Shown one piece after another: positions 27,615 through 36,595 of a DNA stretch of 64,000 bases. A model generated the notes under the pieces. The model was not told the DNA's origin. It ran no database searches and saw nothing but the letters and a program-made list of their open reading frames with translations. Origin of the DNA: Amaricoccus solimangrovi (GTDB taxonomy: Bacteria > Pseudomonadota > Alphaproteobacteria > Rhodobacterales > Rhodobacteraceae). Within the stretch, counting starts at the first letter, position 1. Each line of letters begins with the position of its first letter. The DNA lies in contig NZ_VFRP01000016.1 in NCBI RefSeq assembly GCF_006385685.1, positions 1 to 64,000 on the forward strand, written 5' to 3'. Both the position numbers and the translations under genes were made by a program.

Positions 27615-29680
27615 GCCCGGCTCCGCCGCCACCACTGCCAGCCGAGCAGAACCGCGGCGAGGCCGAAGCCGAGCTCGTCGGTCAGCGGCAGCGCGAGGAT
27701 GAGGCTCGCCGCCGCCCCGGCCGCGACGAGCCGTTCCCAGAGCGCGAGCCGCCCGACGAGGAAGCCCACCACCGCCGCGCCCCAGAGGCCGATGCCGAGG
27801 CAGGCCTTCAGCACGACGTAGACGACCTCGACCGGATAGCCGAGGCTCGCCGAGATCGCCCCGCCCTGCTGCAGCATCAGCGCGGGCGCGAAGACCGCCA
27901 TGAAGGGCACGACATAGCCCGCCACCGCGAGCTTCGTCGCCTGGCCGGCGATCCGCATCCCCGAGGCCTTGGCGATCGGCGCCGCCGCGAAGGCCGCGAG
28001 CGCCACGGGCGGGGTCAGGTCGGCCATGATGCCGAAATAGAAGATGAACATGTGGCTGACGAGCAGCGGCACGTCGAGCGCGAGAAGCGCGGGGCCGGCG
28101 ATCGAGGAGGTGATGATGTAGTTCGGGATCGTCGGGATCCCCATGCCGAGCACGAGGCAGGTCAGCATCGTGAGCAGGAGCGACAGGAAGAGATGCTTCT
28201 CCCCGATCGCGATGATCGCGCCGATGAAGGTCGAGGCGATGCCCGTCAGCGTCAGCGTGCCGATCACGATTCCGACGATGGCGCAGGCCGCCCCGACGGG
28301 CAGCGCGTTCTTCGCCCCCTCCGCCAGCGCGTCGACGCAGAGCCGCAGCGTCGCGCGCCCGCCCCGCAGGAAGGCGCAGCCGATCACGAGCGCCGCGATG
28401 ACGAGCGCGAGCAGGCCGACGCCCCAGCGCAGGAAGCTCGCCGCCGCCAGGCCGAGCGCGAGCCAGAAGACGAGGCGGAAGGCGAGCGGCCCGATCGCCG
28501 CGGCGAGCGGCATGCCGAGGATCAGCACCGCGGTCAGCGCGAGGCCCATCGTGCCGGCGAAGATCGGCGTGTAGCCCGCGAAGAGCAGGTAGACGAGCAT
28601 CGCGAGCGGCAGCACCAGCGGCCAGTGCTTCCGGATCGGATCCCAGGGGTTCGGAAGCTCCGCCCGCGGCAGGCCGCGGAGGCCGAACTTTCCCGATTCT
28701 AGATAGACCATCCAGAAGCAGGCGCCGAAATAGAGCGCCGCGGGGATGAGCGCGGCCTTGACGATCTCGGCGTAGGGCAGGTCCAGCGTCTCGGCCATGA
28801 TGAAGGCGACCGCGCCCATGACCGGCGGCATGATCTGGCCGCCCATCGAGGAGGTCGCCTCGACCCCGCCCGCGAATTCGGCGCGGAAGCCGAAGCGCTT
28901 CATCAAGGGAATCGTGAACTGGCCCGAGGCCACCACGTTCGCGACGCCCGAGCCCGAGATCGTGCCCATGAGCGCCGAGGAGAGCACGCAGACCTGCGCC
29001 GGCCCGCCGCGCCAGCCGCCGACGAGGCCGAGCGCGAAATCGTTGAAGAGCGCGATCATCCCCGCCTTCTCGAGGAAGGCGGCGAAGAGCACGAAGATGA
29101 AGATGTAGGAGGCCGAGACGTAGATCGGCGTGCCGTAGATCCCCTCGGTGCCGAAGGCGAAGGTGTCGATGAGTTGGTCGATCCCGTAGCCCCGGTGGAT
29201 GAAGGGGGCCGGGAAGTGGTTGCCGAAGAGCGCGTAGACGAGGAAGATCCCGGCGATGATCGCGAGCGGCCAGCCGAGCAGCCGCCGCGCCGCCTCGAAG
29301 ACCAGCGCGATCAGCGCCGCGCCCACCACCATGTCGGCCGGCGTGAGGAACCCGGCGCGCCGGATCAGGTCGGCATAGAAGATCCAGTGGTAGAGCCCGG
29401 TGCCGAAGCCGAGCAGCCCGAGGGTCCAGAAGAGCGCCCGGCCCCGCCGGCTCCGTGCCTTCAGGTTGCCGATCAGCGCGAAGCCGAGCAGCAGCAGGAA
29501 GCCCACGTGCATCGCCCGCGTCACCTGGCTCGGCAGCGCGCCGAAGGCGGCGACCCAGATCTGGAAGGCGGAGAAGGCGAGCGCGATGGCGAAGGCGGCG
29601 CGCCCGGCGCCGCCCTCCCCCCAGCCGGGCGGCAGCCCCTCGCCCGGGGTTTCCCCGGGCACCTCGGCGGCGGCGGTCAT
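27611..29680 (-). CDS. TRAP transporter fused permease (4TM/12TM, TAXI type)
   Basis: 689 residues and some 16-18 hydrophobic helices: an N-terminal DctQ-like part fused to the large DctM-like part. Segments such as GTISGSGVANVVASGQFTIP and VEATSSMGGQIMPPVMGA are hallmarks of DctM in TAXI systems. It uses the Na+ or proton gradient to import an organic acid delivered by the periplasmic binding protein encoded 10 bases upstream. Substrate is unknown; glutamate, C4-dicarboxylates or similar acids are known for the class. Confidence 0.93.
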   Translation of the reverse strand: MTAAAEVPGETPGEGLPPGWGEGGAGRAAFAIALAFSAFQIWVAAFGALPSQVTRAMHVGFLLLLGFALIGNLKARSRRGRALFWTLGLLGFGTGLYHWIFYADLIRRAGFLTPADMVVGAALIALVFEAARRLLGWPLAIIAGIFLVYALFGNHFPAPFIHRGYGIDQLIDTFAFGTEGIYGTPIYVSASYIFIFVLFAAFLEKAGMIALFNDFALGLVGGWRGGPAQVCVLSSALMGTISGSGVANVVASGQFTIPLMKRFGFRAEFAGGVEATSSMGGQIMPPVMGAVAFIMAETLDLPYAEIVKAALIPAALYFGACFWMVYLESGKFGLRGLPRAELPNPWDPIRKHWPLVLPLAMLVYLLFAGYTPIFAGTMGLALTAVLILGMPLAAAIGPLAFRLVFWLALGLAAASFLRWGVGLLALVIAALVIGCAFLRGGRATLRLCVDALAEGAKNALPVGAACAIVGIVIGTLTLTGIASTFIGAIIAIGEKHLFLSLLLTMLTCLVLGMGIPTIPNYIITSSIAGPALLALDVPLLVSHMFIFYFGIMADLTPPVALAAFAAAPIAKASGMRIAGQATKLAVAGYVVPFMAVFAPALMLQQGGAISASLGYPVEVVYVVLKACLGIGLWGAAVVGFLVGRLALWERLVAAGAAASLILALPLTDELGFGLAAVLLGWQWWRRSRA

Positions 29681-29690
29681 CGGACCCGCC

Positions 29691-30641
29691 TCAGGGCATC
29701 AGCCCCGCTTCCTTGTAATACCGCTCGGCGCCGGGATGGAGCGGCACCGGCATGCCCTCGAGCGCCTTCTTCGGGTCGATCCCCTTGGCGGCGGCGTGCG
29801 CGGCGGCGAGCCGGTCGAGATTTTCGAACAGCGCCTTCGTCATCTGATAGGCGAGATCGTCGGAGACGCCGTCCTGGCTGACGAGGAAGTTGCCGACCGC
29901 GGCCGTCGCCACGTCGGCCGCCTGCCCGTCATAGGTGCCCGCCGGGATCGTCGCCGCCATGAAGGGCGCGCCGATCTTCGCGACGATCTCGGGCGAGACC
30001 GAGACCACGTTGATCGGCACCGAGGCGGCGAGGTCGCGGATCGAGGCGACGCCGAGCCCGGCCGATTGCAGCGTCGCGTCGATCTGGCGGTTCTTCATCA
30101 GCTCGACCGATTCCGCGAAGGGCAGGTATTCGACCCGGCCGAGATCCTCGTAGCTCATGCCGGCGGCGGCGAAGATCGCGCGCGCGTTGAGTTCGGTCCC
30201 CGAGGCGGGGGCGCCGACGGAGACGCTCTTGCCCTTCAGATCCGCGAGCGACTTCACCCCGCTCTCCTGCGAGGCGACGATCTGGATGTAGTTGGGATAG
30301 ATCGCGGCGATGCCCCTGAGCTTGTCGAGCTTGCCGGGGAAGCCCGCCTCCTCGTTCCCCTCGGCCGCGGCCTTCACGCTGTCGCCGAGCGCGAAGGCGA
30401 TCTCGCCCCGGCCCCGCTGCAGCAGGTTCAGGTTCTCGACCGAGGCCTTGGTGGCCTGCACCTGGGTCCGCGCGCCCGGGATCTCCTCGGCGTAGATCTC
30501 CGACAAGGCGACGCCGAGCGGGTAGTAGACCCCCGAGGTGCCCCCGGTCAGCACGTTGATGAATTCCTGCGCCCCGGCCTGCCCCGCGCCCAGCCCGAGC
30601 AGCACCGCGCCGATCGCGAAGCCCTTGCGAAGACCCATCAT
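29691..30641 (-). CDS. TAXI-family TRAP transporter substrate-binding protein
   Basis: 316-residue periplasmic receptor with a signal peptide (GFAIGAVLLGLGAGQAGA, cleaved before QEF). The mature start FINVLTGGTSGVYYPLGVALSEIYAEEIPGA and the middle segments FALGDSVK and GSVSVGAPASGTELNAR-like motifs are typical of TAXI proteins. It starts at tandem ATGs after GGGAGGATGACGG and leads the transporter operon (receptor - permease - DUF1850). Confidence 0.93.
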   Translation of the reverse strand: MMGLRKGFAIGAVLLGLGAGQAGAQEFINVLTGGTSGVYYPLGVALSEIYAEEIPGARTQVQATKASVENLNLLQRGRGEIAFALGDSVKAAAEGNEEAGFPGKLDKLRGIAAIYPNYIQIVASQESGVKSLADLKGKSVSVGAPASGTELNARAIFAAAGMSYEDLGRVEYLPFAESVELMKNRQIDATLQSAGLGVASIRDLAASVPINVVSVSPEIVAKIGAPFMAATIPAGTYDGQAADVATAAVGNFLVSQDGVSDDLAYQMTKALFENLDRLAAAHAAAKGIDPKKALEGMPVPLHPGAERYYKEAGLMP

Positions 30642-30792
30642 CCGTCATCCTCCCTGCGTTTTTCCCGCGGGCGCCCGTTCACCCGGGCGCTCCGGTCTCA
30701 GCTTAGGGGGACGGGCGGGTTTTCCAACCCCGTTCGGCGCCCCGCGACGCGGAATGGTTACCGCGGGGGGCGCGCGGGACCGCGGGGCGGCG

Positions 30793-31569
30793 TCAGAACG
30801 CCGCCCAGCTCTTCCAGAGCATGTAGGCCGCGACGACGAAGACGATGCTCGCGAAGACCGTGGTGAGCGCGCCCTTGCCCGAGAGCCGCCGCGCGAGACT
30901 GGCTCCGACGAGCCCGCCCAGGAAACCCGAGGCGATGAAGACGAGCGCGAGCCCCCAGGCGACATAGCCCGAGAAGGCGTAGTTGGCCGCCGTCGTCAGG
31001 CCGAAGGCCGTCACCGCGACGAGGCTGGTCCCGACCGCGTAGATCATCGGCATGCTGGTCGAGGCGACGAGGGCCGGCACGATCAGGAAGCCGCCGCCGA
31101 TCCCGAAGAAGCCCGAGAAGCCGCCGGTCCCGAGCCCGTAGGCCACGACCTTGCCGGCGTTTTCGCGGCCGCATTGCGCGCCCTCGATCCCGACCGCCTT
31201 GCGGTTGCGCAGCATCAGCGCGCCGACGATGATCATCACGATCGCGAAGAGGAACAGGAGCTTGTGCCCGTCGATCGCCTTGCCGACCGTGGAGCCGAGG
31301 AGCGCGCCGACGACGCCGGCCGCGGCGAAGATCCCGCCGCAGCGCCATTTGACGTTCCCCGCCCGCGCGTGATGCGAGAGGCTGCTGAGCGCGTTGACCG
31401 CGACGGCGAGCGCGCTGGTCCCGATCGCGACATGCGGATCGGAAACGCCGACGACATAGACCATCAGCGGCACGGCGAGGATCGAGCCGCCGCCGCCGAT
31501 CAGGCCGAGCGTGAGCCCGACGAGCACCCCCGAGAAGGCGCCGAGAAGATATTGCAATGGTTCGAACAT
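30793..31569 (-). CDS. TSUP family (TauE/SafE) sulfite/sulfonate-type exporter
   Basis: 258 residues with about eight membrane helices. The first half has GLTLGLIGGGGSILAVPLMVY and the second half repeats it as GFSGFFGIGGGFLIVPALVA, the twofold TSUP signature. It lies 48 bases after the fused sulfurtransferase/SQR gene. Such pairs occur in sulfide-detoxification operons where the carrier removes sulfite or another oxidised sulfur product; the exact substrate is inferred. Confidence 0.88.
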   Translation of the reverse strand: MFEPLQYLLGAFSGVLVGLTLGLIGGGGSILAVPLMVYVVGVSDPHVAIGTSALAVAVNALSSLSHHARAGNVKWRCGGIFAAAGVVGALLGSTVGKAIDGHKLLFLFAIVMIIVGALMLRNRKAVGIEGAQCGRENAGKVVAYGLGTGGFSGFFGIGGGFLIVPALVASTSMPMIYAVGTSLVAVTAFGLTTAANYAFSGYVAWGLALVFIASGFLGGLVGASLARRLSGKGALTTVFASIVFVVAAYMLWKSWAAF

Positions 31570-31617
31570 GGGAGACTGGCCTTCGTGTTTCGGGAGGCCC
31601 GCGGCGCGCGCGGGCGG

Positions 31618-33294
31618 TCACTCGGCGGCGCGGATCGGCTCGGGATGGGCCATCCACTCGTGGCCGCGCAGCATCGCCCGCCAGTAGATCGGCGGCAGCA
31701 TCCGCTCCTTCAGGAGCCAGGCCGCGCGCGTCGGCCGCGTGCCGTCGAGCAGGAATTTCGGGAAGGAGGGTTTCAGCGCCCCGCCATAGCCGAATTCCGC
31801 CAGCACGATCCTGCCGCGCTCCACCGTCAGCGGGCAGGAGCCGTAGCCGTCGTATTGCGCGACCGGCGCGCGGCCGGCGATGTCGGCCACGACGTTCTCC
31901 GCCACCACCGGCGCCTGCTTGCGCGCCGCGGCCGCCGTCTTGGCATTGGGCGCGTTCATCACGTCGCCGAGCGACCAGATGTTCTCGTAGGTCCGGTGGC
32001 GCAGCGTCGCCTGATCGACGTCGACCCAGCCGGCCGCGTCCGCGAGCGGCGAGACCCGGATGAAGTCCGGCGCGACCTGCGGCGGGCAGACGTGGATCAT
32101 GTCGAATTCGGTCTCGACCCGGCGGACCGGCTGGCCGGGCTCGCTCACCTCGAAGGTGGCCCGACGGGCCGGGCCGTCGATGGCGACGAGGTTGTGGAAG
32201 AAGTTCAGCCCGGCGCGGTAGCGTTCGACATATTCCATCAGCGCCGGCACGTAGTCCTTCACGCCGAAGAGCACGCCGCCCGCGTTCATGAAGGAGATCT
32301 CGATGTCGTCGAGCACGCCCCGGCGCAGCCAGGCGTCGCCGGAGAGATACATCGCCTTCTGCGGCGCGCCGGCGCATTTGATCGGCATCGGCGGCTGGGT
32401 GAAGATCGCGCGGCCGCGCTTCATCTCGCCGACGAGCTTCCAGGTATAGGGCGCGAGGTCGTAGCGGTAGTTCGAGGTGACGCCGTTCCGGCCGAGCGTG
32501 CGCTCCAGCCCCTCGATCCGGTCCCAGTCGAGCTTCAGCCCGGGGCAGACGATCAGCCGGTCGTATCTCACCACCCGGCAGCCGTCGAGGATCACCGCGT
32601 TCGCCTCCGGCTCGAAGGCCGCGACCGCCGCCTTGATCCAGTGCACGCCCTTCGGGACCAGCCCGCCCATCACCCGCGCGGTGTCGCGCGCCTCGAAGAC
32701 GCCGGCGCCGACGAGGGTCCAGCCGGGCTGGTAGTAATGCACGTCGGCCGGGTCGATCAGCGCGATCTCGAGATCGGCCTTGCGCGCCCTGAGGCTCGCC
32801 GCGACCGAGATGCCGGCCGCGCCCGCGCCGACGATCACCACGTCGAACCGCGCGTCGGCCGTGTCGGTCGGCGTGCGCCCGCCGTTGGCGATGCGCCGCG
32901 CGACGCCGTTCATGTCGTAGCCGGCGCCGCGCGTCCGGCCGAGGATGTCCGAGAGCGCCCTGTCGCCGGCCTCGGCGAGCGACCAGAGCGTCGCCGAGCG
33001 CGTGCCGGTGCGGCAATAGGCGAGGATCGGCCCCGGCAGGCGGCGGATCGCCGCGCCGAAGGCGACGGCGTCCTCGTCCCGGACCATGCCCGTGGCGACC
33101 GGCAGGTAGAGCGCCTCGATCCCCTCGGCGGCGGCGGCGGCCTCGATCTCCTCGAAGCCCGGCTGGTCCGGCCCCTCGCCGTCGGGCCGGTTGCAGATCA
33201 CCGCGCGAAAGCCGAGTTCGCGCAGCCGGGGCAGATCCTCCGCCAGGATCTGCGGGGAGACGCTCAGCGTCTCGTCGATCTTCCTTACATCCAT
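31618..33294 (-). CDS. fused DUF442 sulfurtransferase and sulfide:quinone oxidoreductase-like flavoprotein
   Basis: 558 residues. Residues 1-115 are a DUF442 (Blh-like, TIGR01244-type) domain with a rhodanese-like loop YCRTGTRS (C94). Residues 150-540 are an FAD-dependent oxidoreductase with VVIVGAGAAG (GxGxxG), an IVCPGL cysteine and PIKCAGAPQK, a motif shared with SQRDL-type sulfide:quinone oxidoreductases, plus IHVCPPQ. A plausible role is oxidising sulfide at the membrane and passing the sulfane sulfur to the attached domain. The ATG at 33294 follows AGGAGG by eight bases. No BigR-like repressor is adjacent. Confidence 0.88.
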   Translation of the reverse strand: MDVRKIDETLSVSPQILAEDLPRLRELGFRAVICNRPDGEGPDQPGFEEIEAAAAAEGIEALYLPVATGMVRDEDAVAFGAAIRRLPGPILAYCRTGTRSATLWSLAEAGDRALSDILGRTRGAGYDMNGVARRIANGGRTPTDTADARFDVVIVGAGAAGISVAASLRARKADLEIALIDPADVHYYQPGWTLVGAGVFEARDTARVMGGLVPKGVHWIKAAVAAFEPEANAVILDGCRVVRYDRLIVCPGLKLDWDRIEGLERTLGRNGVTSNYRYDLAPYTWKLVGEMKRGRAIFTQPPMPIKCAGAPQKAMYLSGDAWLRRGVLDDIEISFMNAGGVLFGVKDYVPALMEYVERYRAGLNFFHNLVAIDGPARRATFEVSEPGQPVRRVETEFDMIHVCPPQVAPDFIRVSPLADAAGWVDVDQATLRHRTYENIWSLGDVMNAPNAKTAAAARKQAPVVAENVVADIAGRAPVAQYDGYGSCPLTVERGRIVLAEFGYGGALKPSFPKFLLDGTRPTRAAWLLKERMLPPIYWRAMLRGHEWMAHPEPIRAAE

Positions 33295-33635
33295 CACGAT
33301 CACCTCCTCGGTCGCGCCCGGGGGTTCCGGGCGTCTCGGGTCGGCGCCTCTATGACACGCGCGGGGGCCGGCTCTCGGTGACCTACGTCACAGAAGCGGC
33401 GCGCGCGTTTTCGTGATCGCCGGCGCCCCCGCCCCCGTCCCGTCCGCGCGGGCGCGATCCCGGCCTTCGCCGCGGCGCGGCAATGGATGTCGCAGCGCAG
33501 CAAGAACAGGGGAACAGAAATTCCGTAGCGATCAGAATGATTTTCTGGTAGGCTTTAAGAAAGACGATTCCGGTTAGCCATTTTTCGCGCTGTGCCCCGG
33601 CTTCTATTCTGGAGCCGACAAACAAGAGCTTTGTC
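33295..33635. promoter_or_regulatory. Divergent promoter region with CRP/FNR-type palindrome
   Basis: About 340 bases between the leftward sulfide genes and the rightward eight-gene redox/protease cluster. At 33377-33392 is GGTGA-CCTACG-TCACA, matching 9 of 10 positions of the CRP half-site pair; its core GTGAC-CTAC-GTCAC is a perfect palindrome. It stands about 85 bases before the SQR start. The right half (33500-33635) is AT-richer and probably holds the cluster promoter; a TATTCT at 33605 is a possible -10 but no good -35 is seen. No gene is evident. Confidence 0.45.
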
Positions 33636-35045
33636 ATGTCGCACGTCGAGATGAGTGACGCCGATCAGCGATTCCTGCCGGAGGACAACGCGCGCCAGAT
33701 CTTCGCGCCGCTGGAGTTCCGGAACCTGACGGTGAAGAACCGGCTGTTCCGATCGAACATCTCCGGCACGTTCGACGATTACAACGGCCACGGCAGCCAC
33801 ACCCGGATCAACTGGGAGACGCGTTTCGCGAAGGGCGGCGTCGGCGCGATCATCTCCTCCTTCACCCCGGTCACGGTGCGCGGGCGAATCCTCACGCGCT
33901 ATGCGATGATCGACAAGGACGACAAGATCCCGTTCTGGACCCGCGTCGGCGAGAGCGTGCACGAGCACGACTGCCGCTTCATCATGCAGCTCAGCCATTC
34001 CGGCCGGCAGCAGGACATGGGCGGGATCGAGAACTATTTCCGCGAGGCGCCGAGTTCGACGAGCCGGAAGGACTTCTTCCACGGCATCCTCGCCAAGGCG
34101 ATGACAAAGCCCGAGATCGCCGAGACGGTGGAGCAGTTCGCGCAGGGCGCGCGGCGCGCGCGGGAGGCGGGGCTCGACGGGGTCGAGCTCCACGGCGCGA
34201 ACGGCTATCTCATCACCCAGTTCCTGAGCTCCGGGATCAACGACCGGACCGACGAATACGGCGGCGGCTGGGAGGCGCGGGCACGTTTCGTGCTCGAGAT
34301 CGTCCGCGCGATCCGCCGCGAGGTCGGGCGCGACTTCCATCTCCAGATGAAGATCAACGGCGTCGATCACAACGACTGGCTCTATCCCTGGGAGAAGAAG
34401 GGCAATCCGCTCGACGAGACGGTCGACATCTGCCGGCTGCTGCTCGATGACGGCGCGGGCGTCGACGCGTTCCACGTCTCTTCCGGCTCGACCTTCCCGC
34501 ATCCGCGCAACCCGCCGGGCGACCTGCCGATCCGCGAGCTCACGCGCTGGTACGACGGGCTGCTGTCGCAGGGCGTGCGCACGCATCTCAACTACGCGAT
34601 CTTCTCGAACCCGATCGCCGGGCCGCTCTTCCGGCGCTACTGGATCTGGCGGCGGGGCAAGGTGATCGAGGGGATCAACCTCGACTACGCCCGCGCGGTC
34701 AGGGACGCGGTCCATGCGATCGATCCCTCCGTCAAGGTGATCTGCACCGGCGGCTTCCAGCACGCCTCGAAGATCGCCGGGGCGATCCGCTCCGGGGCCT
34801 GCGACGGCGTCTCGATCGCGCGGCCGCTCATCGCCAATCCGGACCTGCCGGGGATGCTGCGCACGGCCGAGGGGCCGCCGCCGGGAAAGGAATGCACCTA
34901 TTGCAACAAGTGTCTCATCAACGACCTCGAGAACCCGCTCGGCTGCTACGAGCTCAGCCGGTTCGACGGCGACACGTTCGAGGCGCGCTACGACGCGATG
35001 ATCGCCGAGGTCATGTCCGTCTTCGAACCACCCGCCTACCGGTGA
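33636..35045 (+). CDS. Old Yellow Enzyme-type NADH:flavin oxidoreductase with C-terminal Fe-S cysteines
   Basis: 469 residues, an FMN TIM barrel. Active-site type motifs are FIMQLSHSGRQ, ELHGANGYLITQFLSSGINDRTDEYGG and TGGFQHASKIAGAIRSGACDGVSIARPL. Cysteines C420, C423, C426 and C437 (CTYCNKC ... GCYE) fit the [4Fe-4S] site of the dienoyl-CoA reductase/trimethylamine dehydrogenase branch. Those enzymes usually continue into a C-terminal NAD(P)H/FAD domain, but this chain stops, so its electron partner is unclear. It would reduce an activated C=C bond or demethylate/oxidise a substrate in the cytoplasm. First gene of the eight-gene cluster; the next starts 25 bases on. Confidence 0.85.
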   Translation: MSHVEMSDADQRFLPEDNARQIFAPLEFRNLTVKNRLFRSNISGTFDDYNGHGSHTRINWETRFAKGGVGAIISSFTPVTVRGRILTRYAMIDKDDKIPFWTRVGESVHEHDCRFIMQLSHSGRQQDMGGIENYFREAPSSTSRKDFFHGILAKAMTKPEIAETVEQFAQGARRAREAGLDGVELHGANGYLITQFLSSGINDRTDEYGGGWEARARFVLEIVRAIRREVGRDFHLQMKINGVDHNDWLYPWEKKGNPLDETVDICRLLLDDGAGVDAFHVSSGSTFPHPRNPPGDLPIRELTRWYDGLLSQGVRTHLNYAIFSNPIAGPLFRRYWIWRRGKVIEGINLDYARAVRDAVHAIDPSVKVICTGGFQHASKIAGAIRSGACDGVSIARPLIANPDLPGMLRTAEGPPPGKECTYCNKCLINDLENPLGCYELSRFDGDTFEARYDAMIAEVMSVFEPPAYR

Positions 35046-35070
35046 CGGCCCAGCAGCGAGGAGAAATCCG

Positions 35071-36585
35071 ATGGCGCTCGATCTCGACCGCCTCAGCCCC
35101 GTGGAAAAGGCGATGGCCCGCCGGCGGATCTGGCGCTGGATCATCATCGCGCTGATCGCCGCGCTGATCGTCTGGCGGCTCGTCTTCGTGAACCAGTACG
35201 TCGTCGCCTATGAAAAGCCCCTCGACCATTTCCTGCGCGGCTCGATCGGCTCGGAAACCGCGAACGGCATGCCGGTGCTGGTCTTCAAGGCGCTGCCGGT
35301 CATCTATCGCGACCGGCTCGGCCCCGGCGGCTGGCGCCATTTCGGCCTCCTCCAGGAACCGGGCGACGACCTGCCGCTCGGCTTCTCCCGCCGGGTGGTG
35401 ACGGGGGTCGAGCGGGTCTGGCTCAACTGCTCGGTCTGCCATGTCGGCACCTACCGGATGCCGGGCGAGAGCGAGGAGCATTATGTCTACGGCGCGCCCT
35501 CGAACAACCTCCGGCTCTACGCGCTCATCCGCTTCTTCATCGACGCCGGGCGGGATCCGGGTTTCACCGCCGACGCGCTCGTCGATGCGATCAACTCCGA
35601 CGCGGTGGGGGGCGAGCTCAATTTCGCCGAGCGCGCGCTCTACCGCCACATCGTCTTTCCCCGGGTGAAGGCGGCCTTCCTCAACCTCGGCCAGGAGCTC
35701 GCCTTCGTCGAGCGGCAGGAGGACTGGGGACCGGGGCGGGTCGACACGTTCAATCCCTACAAGGCGATCCAGTTCAACTTCCCGATGGGGCCGGACACGA
35801 TCAGCGAGGTCGCGCTCAACGGTTCCTCCGACTACCCCTCGATCTGGATGCAGCGCCCGCGCGAGGGGATGAACCTGCACTGGGACGGCAACAATTCCTC
35901 GGTCGCCGAGCGCAACCTCTCCGCCGCGCTCGGCGCGGGGGTGACGCCCGTCACCGTCGACCGCGCCGCGATCCACCGGATCGAGGACTGGATGTGGGAC
36001 CTGCCCGCGCCCGCCTGGCCCGGACCGGTCGACGCGGAGAAGGCCGGCCGGGGCGAGGCGCTCTACGCCGGATACTGCGCCGGCTGCCACGGGATGAAGC
36101 GCGAGGGCGCCTATGACTACGACCGCGCCCGCCATCCGGGGCTGGGAAAGGTCGTGCCCCTGCCCGAGATCGGCACCGATCCGGGGCGCTGGGCCTCCTA
36201 CACGCCCGATTTCGCCGGGGCGCAGAACACGCTCTACGCCGGCTATCCCTGGCGATTCACCCATTTCCACGTGACCGACGGCTATGTCGGCCAGCCGCTC
36301 GACGGGATCTGGGCGCGCTCGCCCTATCTGCACAACGGCTCGGTCCCGACGCTGCGCGACCTGCTGGAGCCGGCGGCGGACCGGCCGAAGGTCTGGTTCC
36401 GGGGCGGCGACGTGCTCGACCTCGACCGCGTCGGCTACCGCTCCGATCCCGGCGCGGCGGCGGCCTTCCGCTACGACACGCGCCGCCCGGGCAACAGCGA
36501 CGCCGGCCACGACGGCGCGGAATACGGCACGGCGCTGCCGGCGTCCGACAAGGACGCCATCGTCGAATACATGAAGACGCTGTGA
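35071..36585 (+). CDS. membrane-anchored di-heme cytochrome c, RoxA-like (first)
   Basis: 504 residues. One N-terminal membrane helix (about 20-42, IWRWIIIALIAALIVWRLVF) with positive residues on the cytoplasmic side places the body in the periplasm. Two heme c sites are CSVCH (C120-H124) and CAGCH (C336-H340). The segments RVDTFNPYKAIQF, SPYLHNGSVPTLRDLLEP and the end HDGAEYGTALPASDKDAIVEYMKTL are shared with the RoxA (rubber oxygenase)-like group of two-heme proteins, which is smaller here than RoxA. It may be an oxygenase or an electron carrier. Strong GAGGAGAAATCCG precedes the ATG. Confidence 0.82.
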   Translation: MALDLDRLSPVEKAMARRRIWRWIIIALIAALIVWRLVFVNQYVVAYEKPLDHFLRGSIGSETANGMPVLVFKALPVIYRDRLGPGGWRHFGLLQEPGDDLPLGFSRRVVTGVERVWLNCSVCHVGTYRMPGESEEHYVYGAPSNNLRLYALIRFFIDAGRDPGFTADALVDAINSDAVGGELNFAERALYRHIVFPRVKAAFLNLGQELAFVERQEDWGPGRVDTFNPYKAIQFNFPMGPDTISEVALNGSSDYPSIWMQRPREGMNLHWDGNNSSVAERNLSAALGAGVTPVTVDRAAIHRIEDWMWDLPAPAWPGPVDAEKAGRGEALYAGYCAGCHGMKREGAYDYDRARHPGLGKVVPLPEIGTDPGRWASYTPDFAGAQNTLYAGYPWRFTHFHVTDGYVGQPLDGIWARSPYLHNGSVPTLRDLLEPAADRPKVWFRGGDVLDLDRVGYRSDPGAAAAFRYDTRRPGNSDAGHDGAEYGTALPASDKDAIVEYMKTL

Positions 36586-36595
36586 GCAGGATGCC

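Noticed and set aside
30671-30690. Hairpin GCGCCCG/CGGGCGC upstream of the TAXI receptor gene
   Set aside because: Short stem with no T-run and in the 5' leader of the transporter gene; could be chance in GC-rich DNA.
33500-33635. Small regulatory RNA before the OYE gene
   Set aside because: The stretch is AT-richer but shows no hairpin plus T-run; better explained as a promoter and leader.
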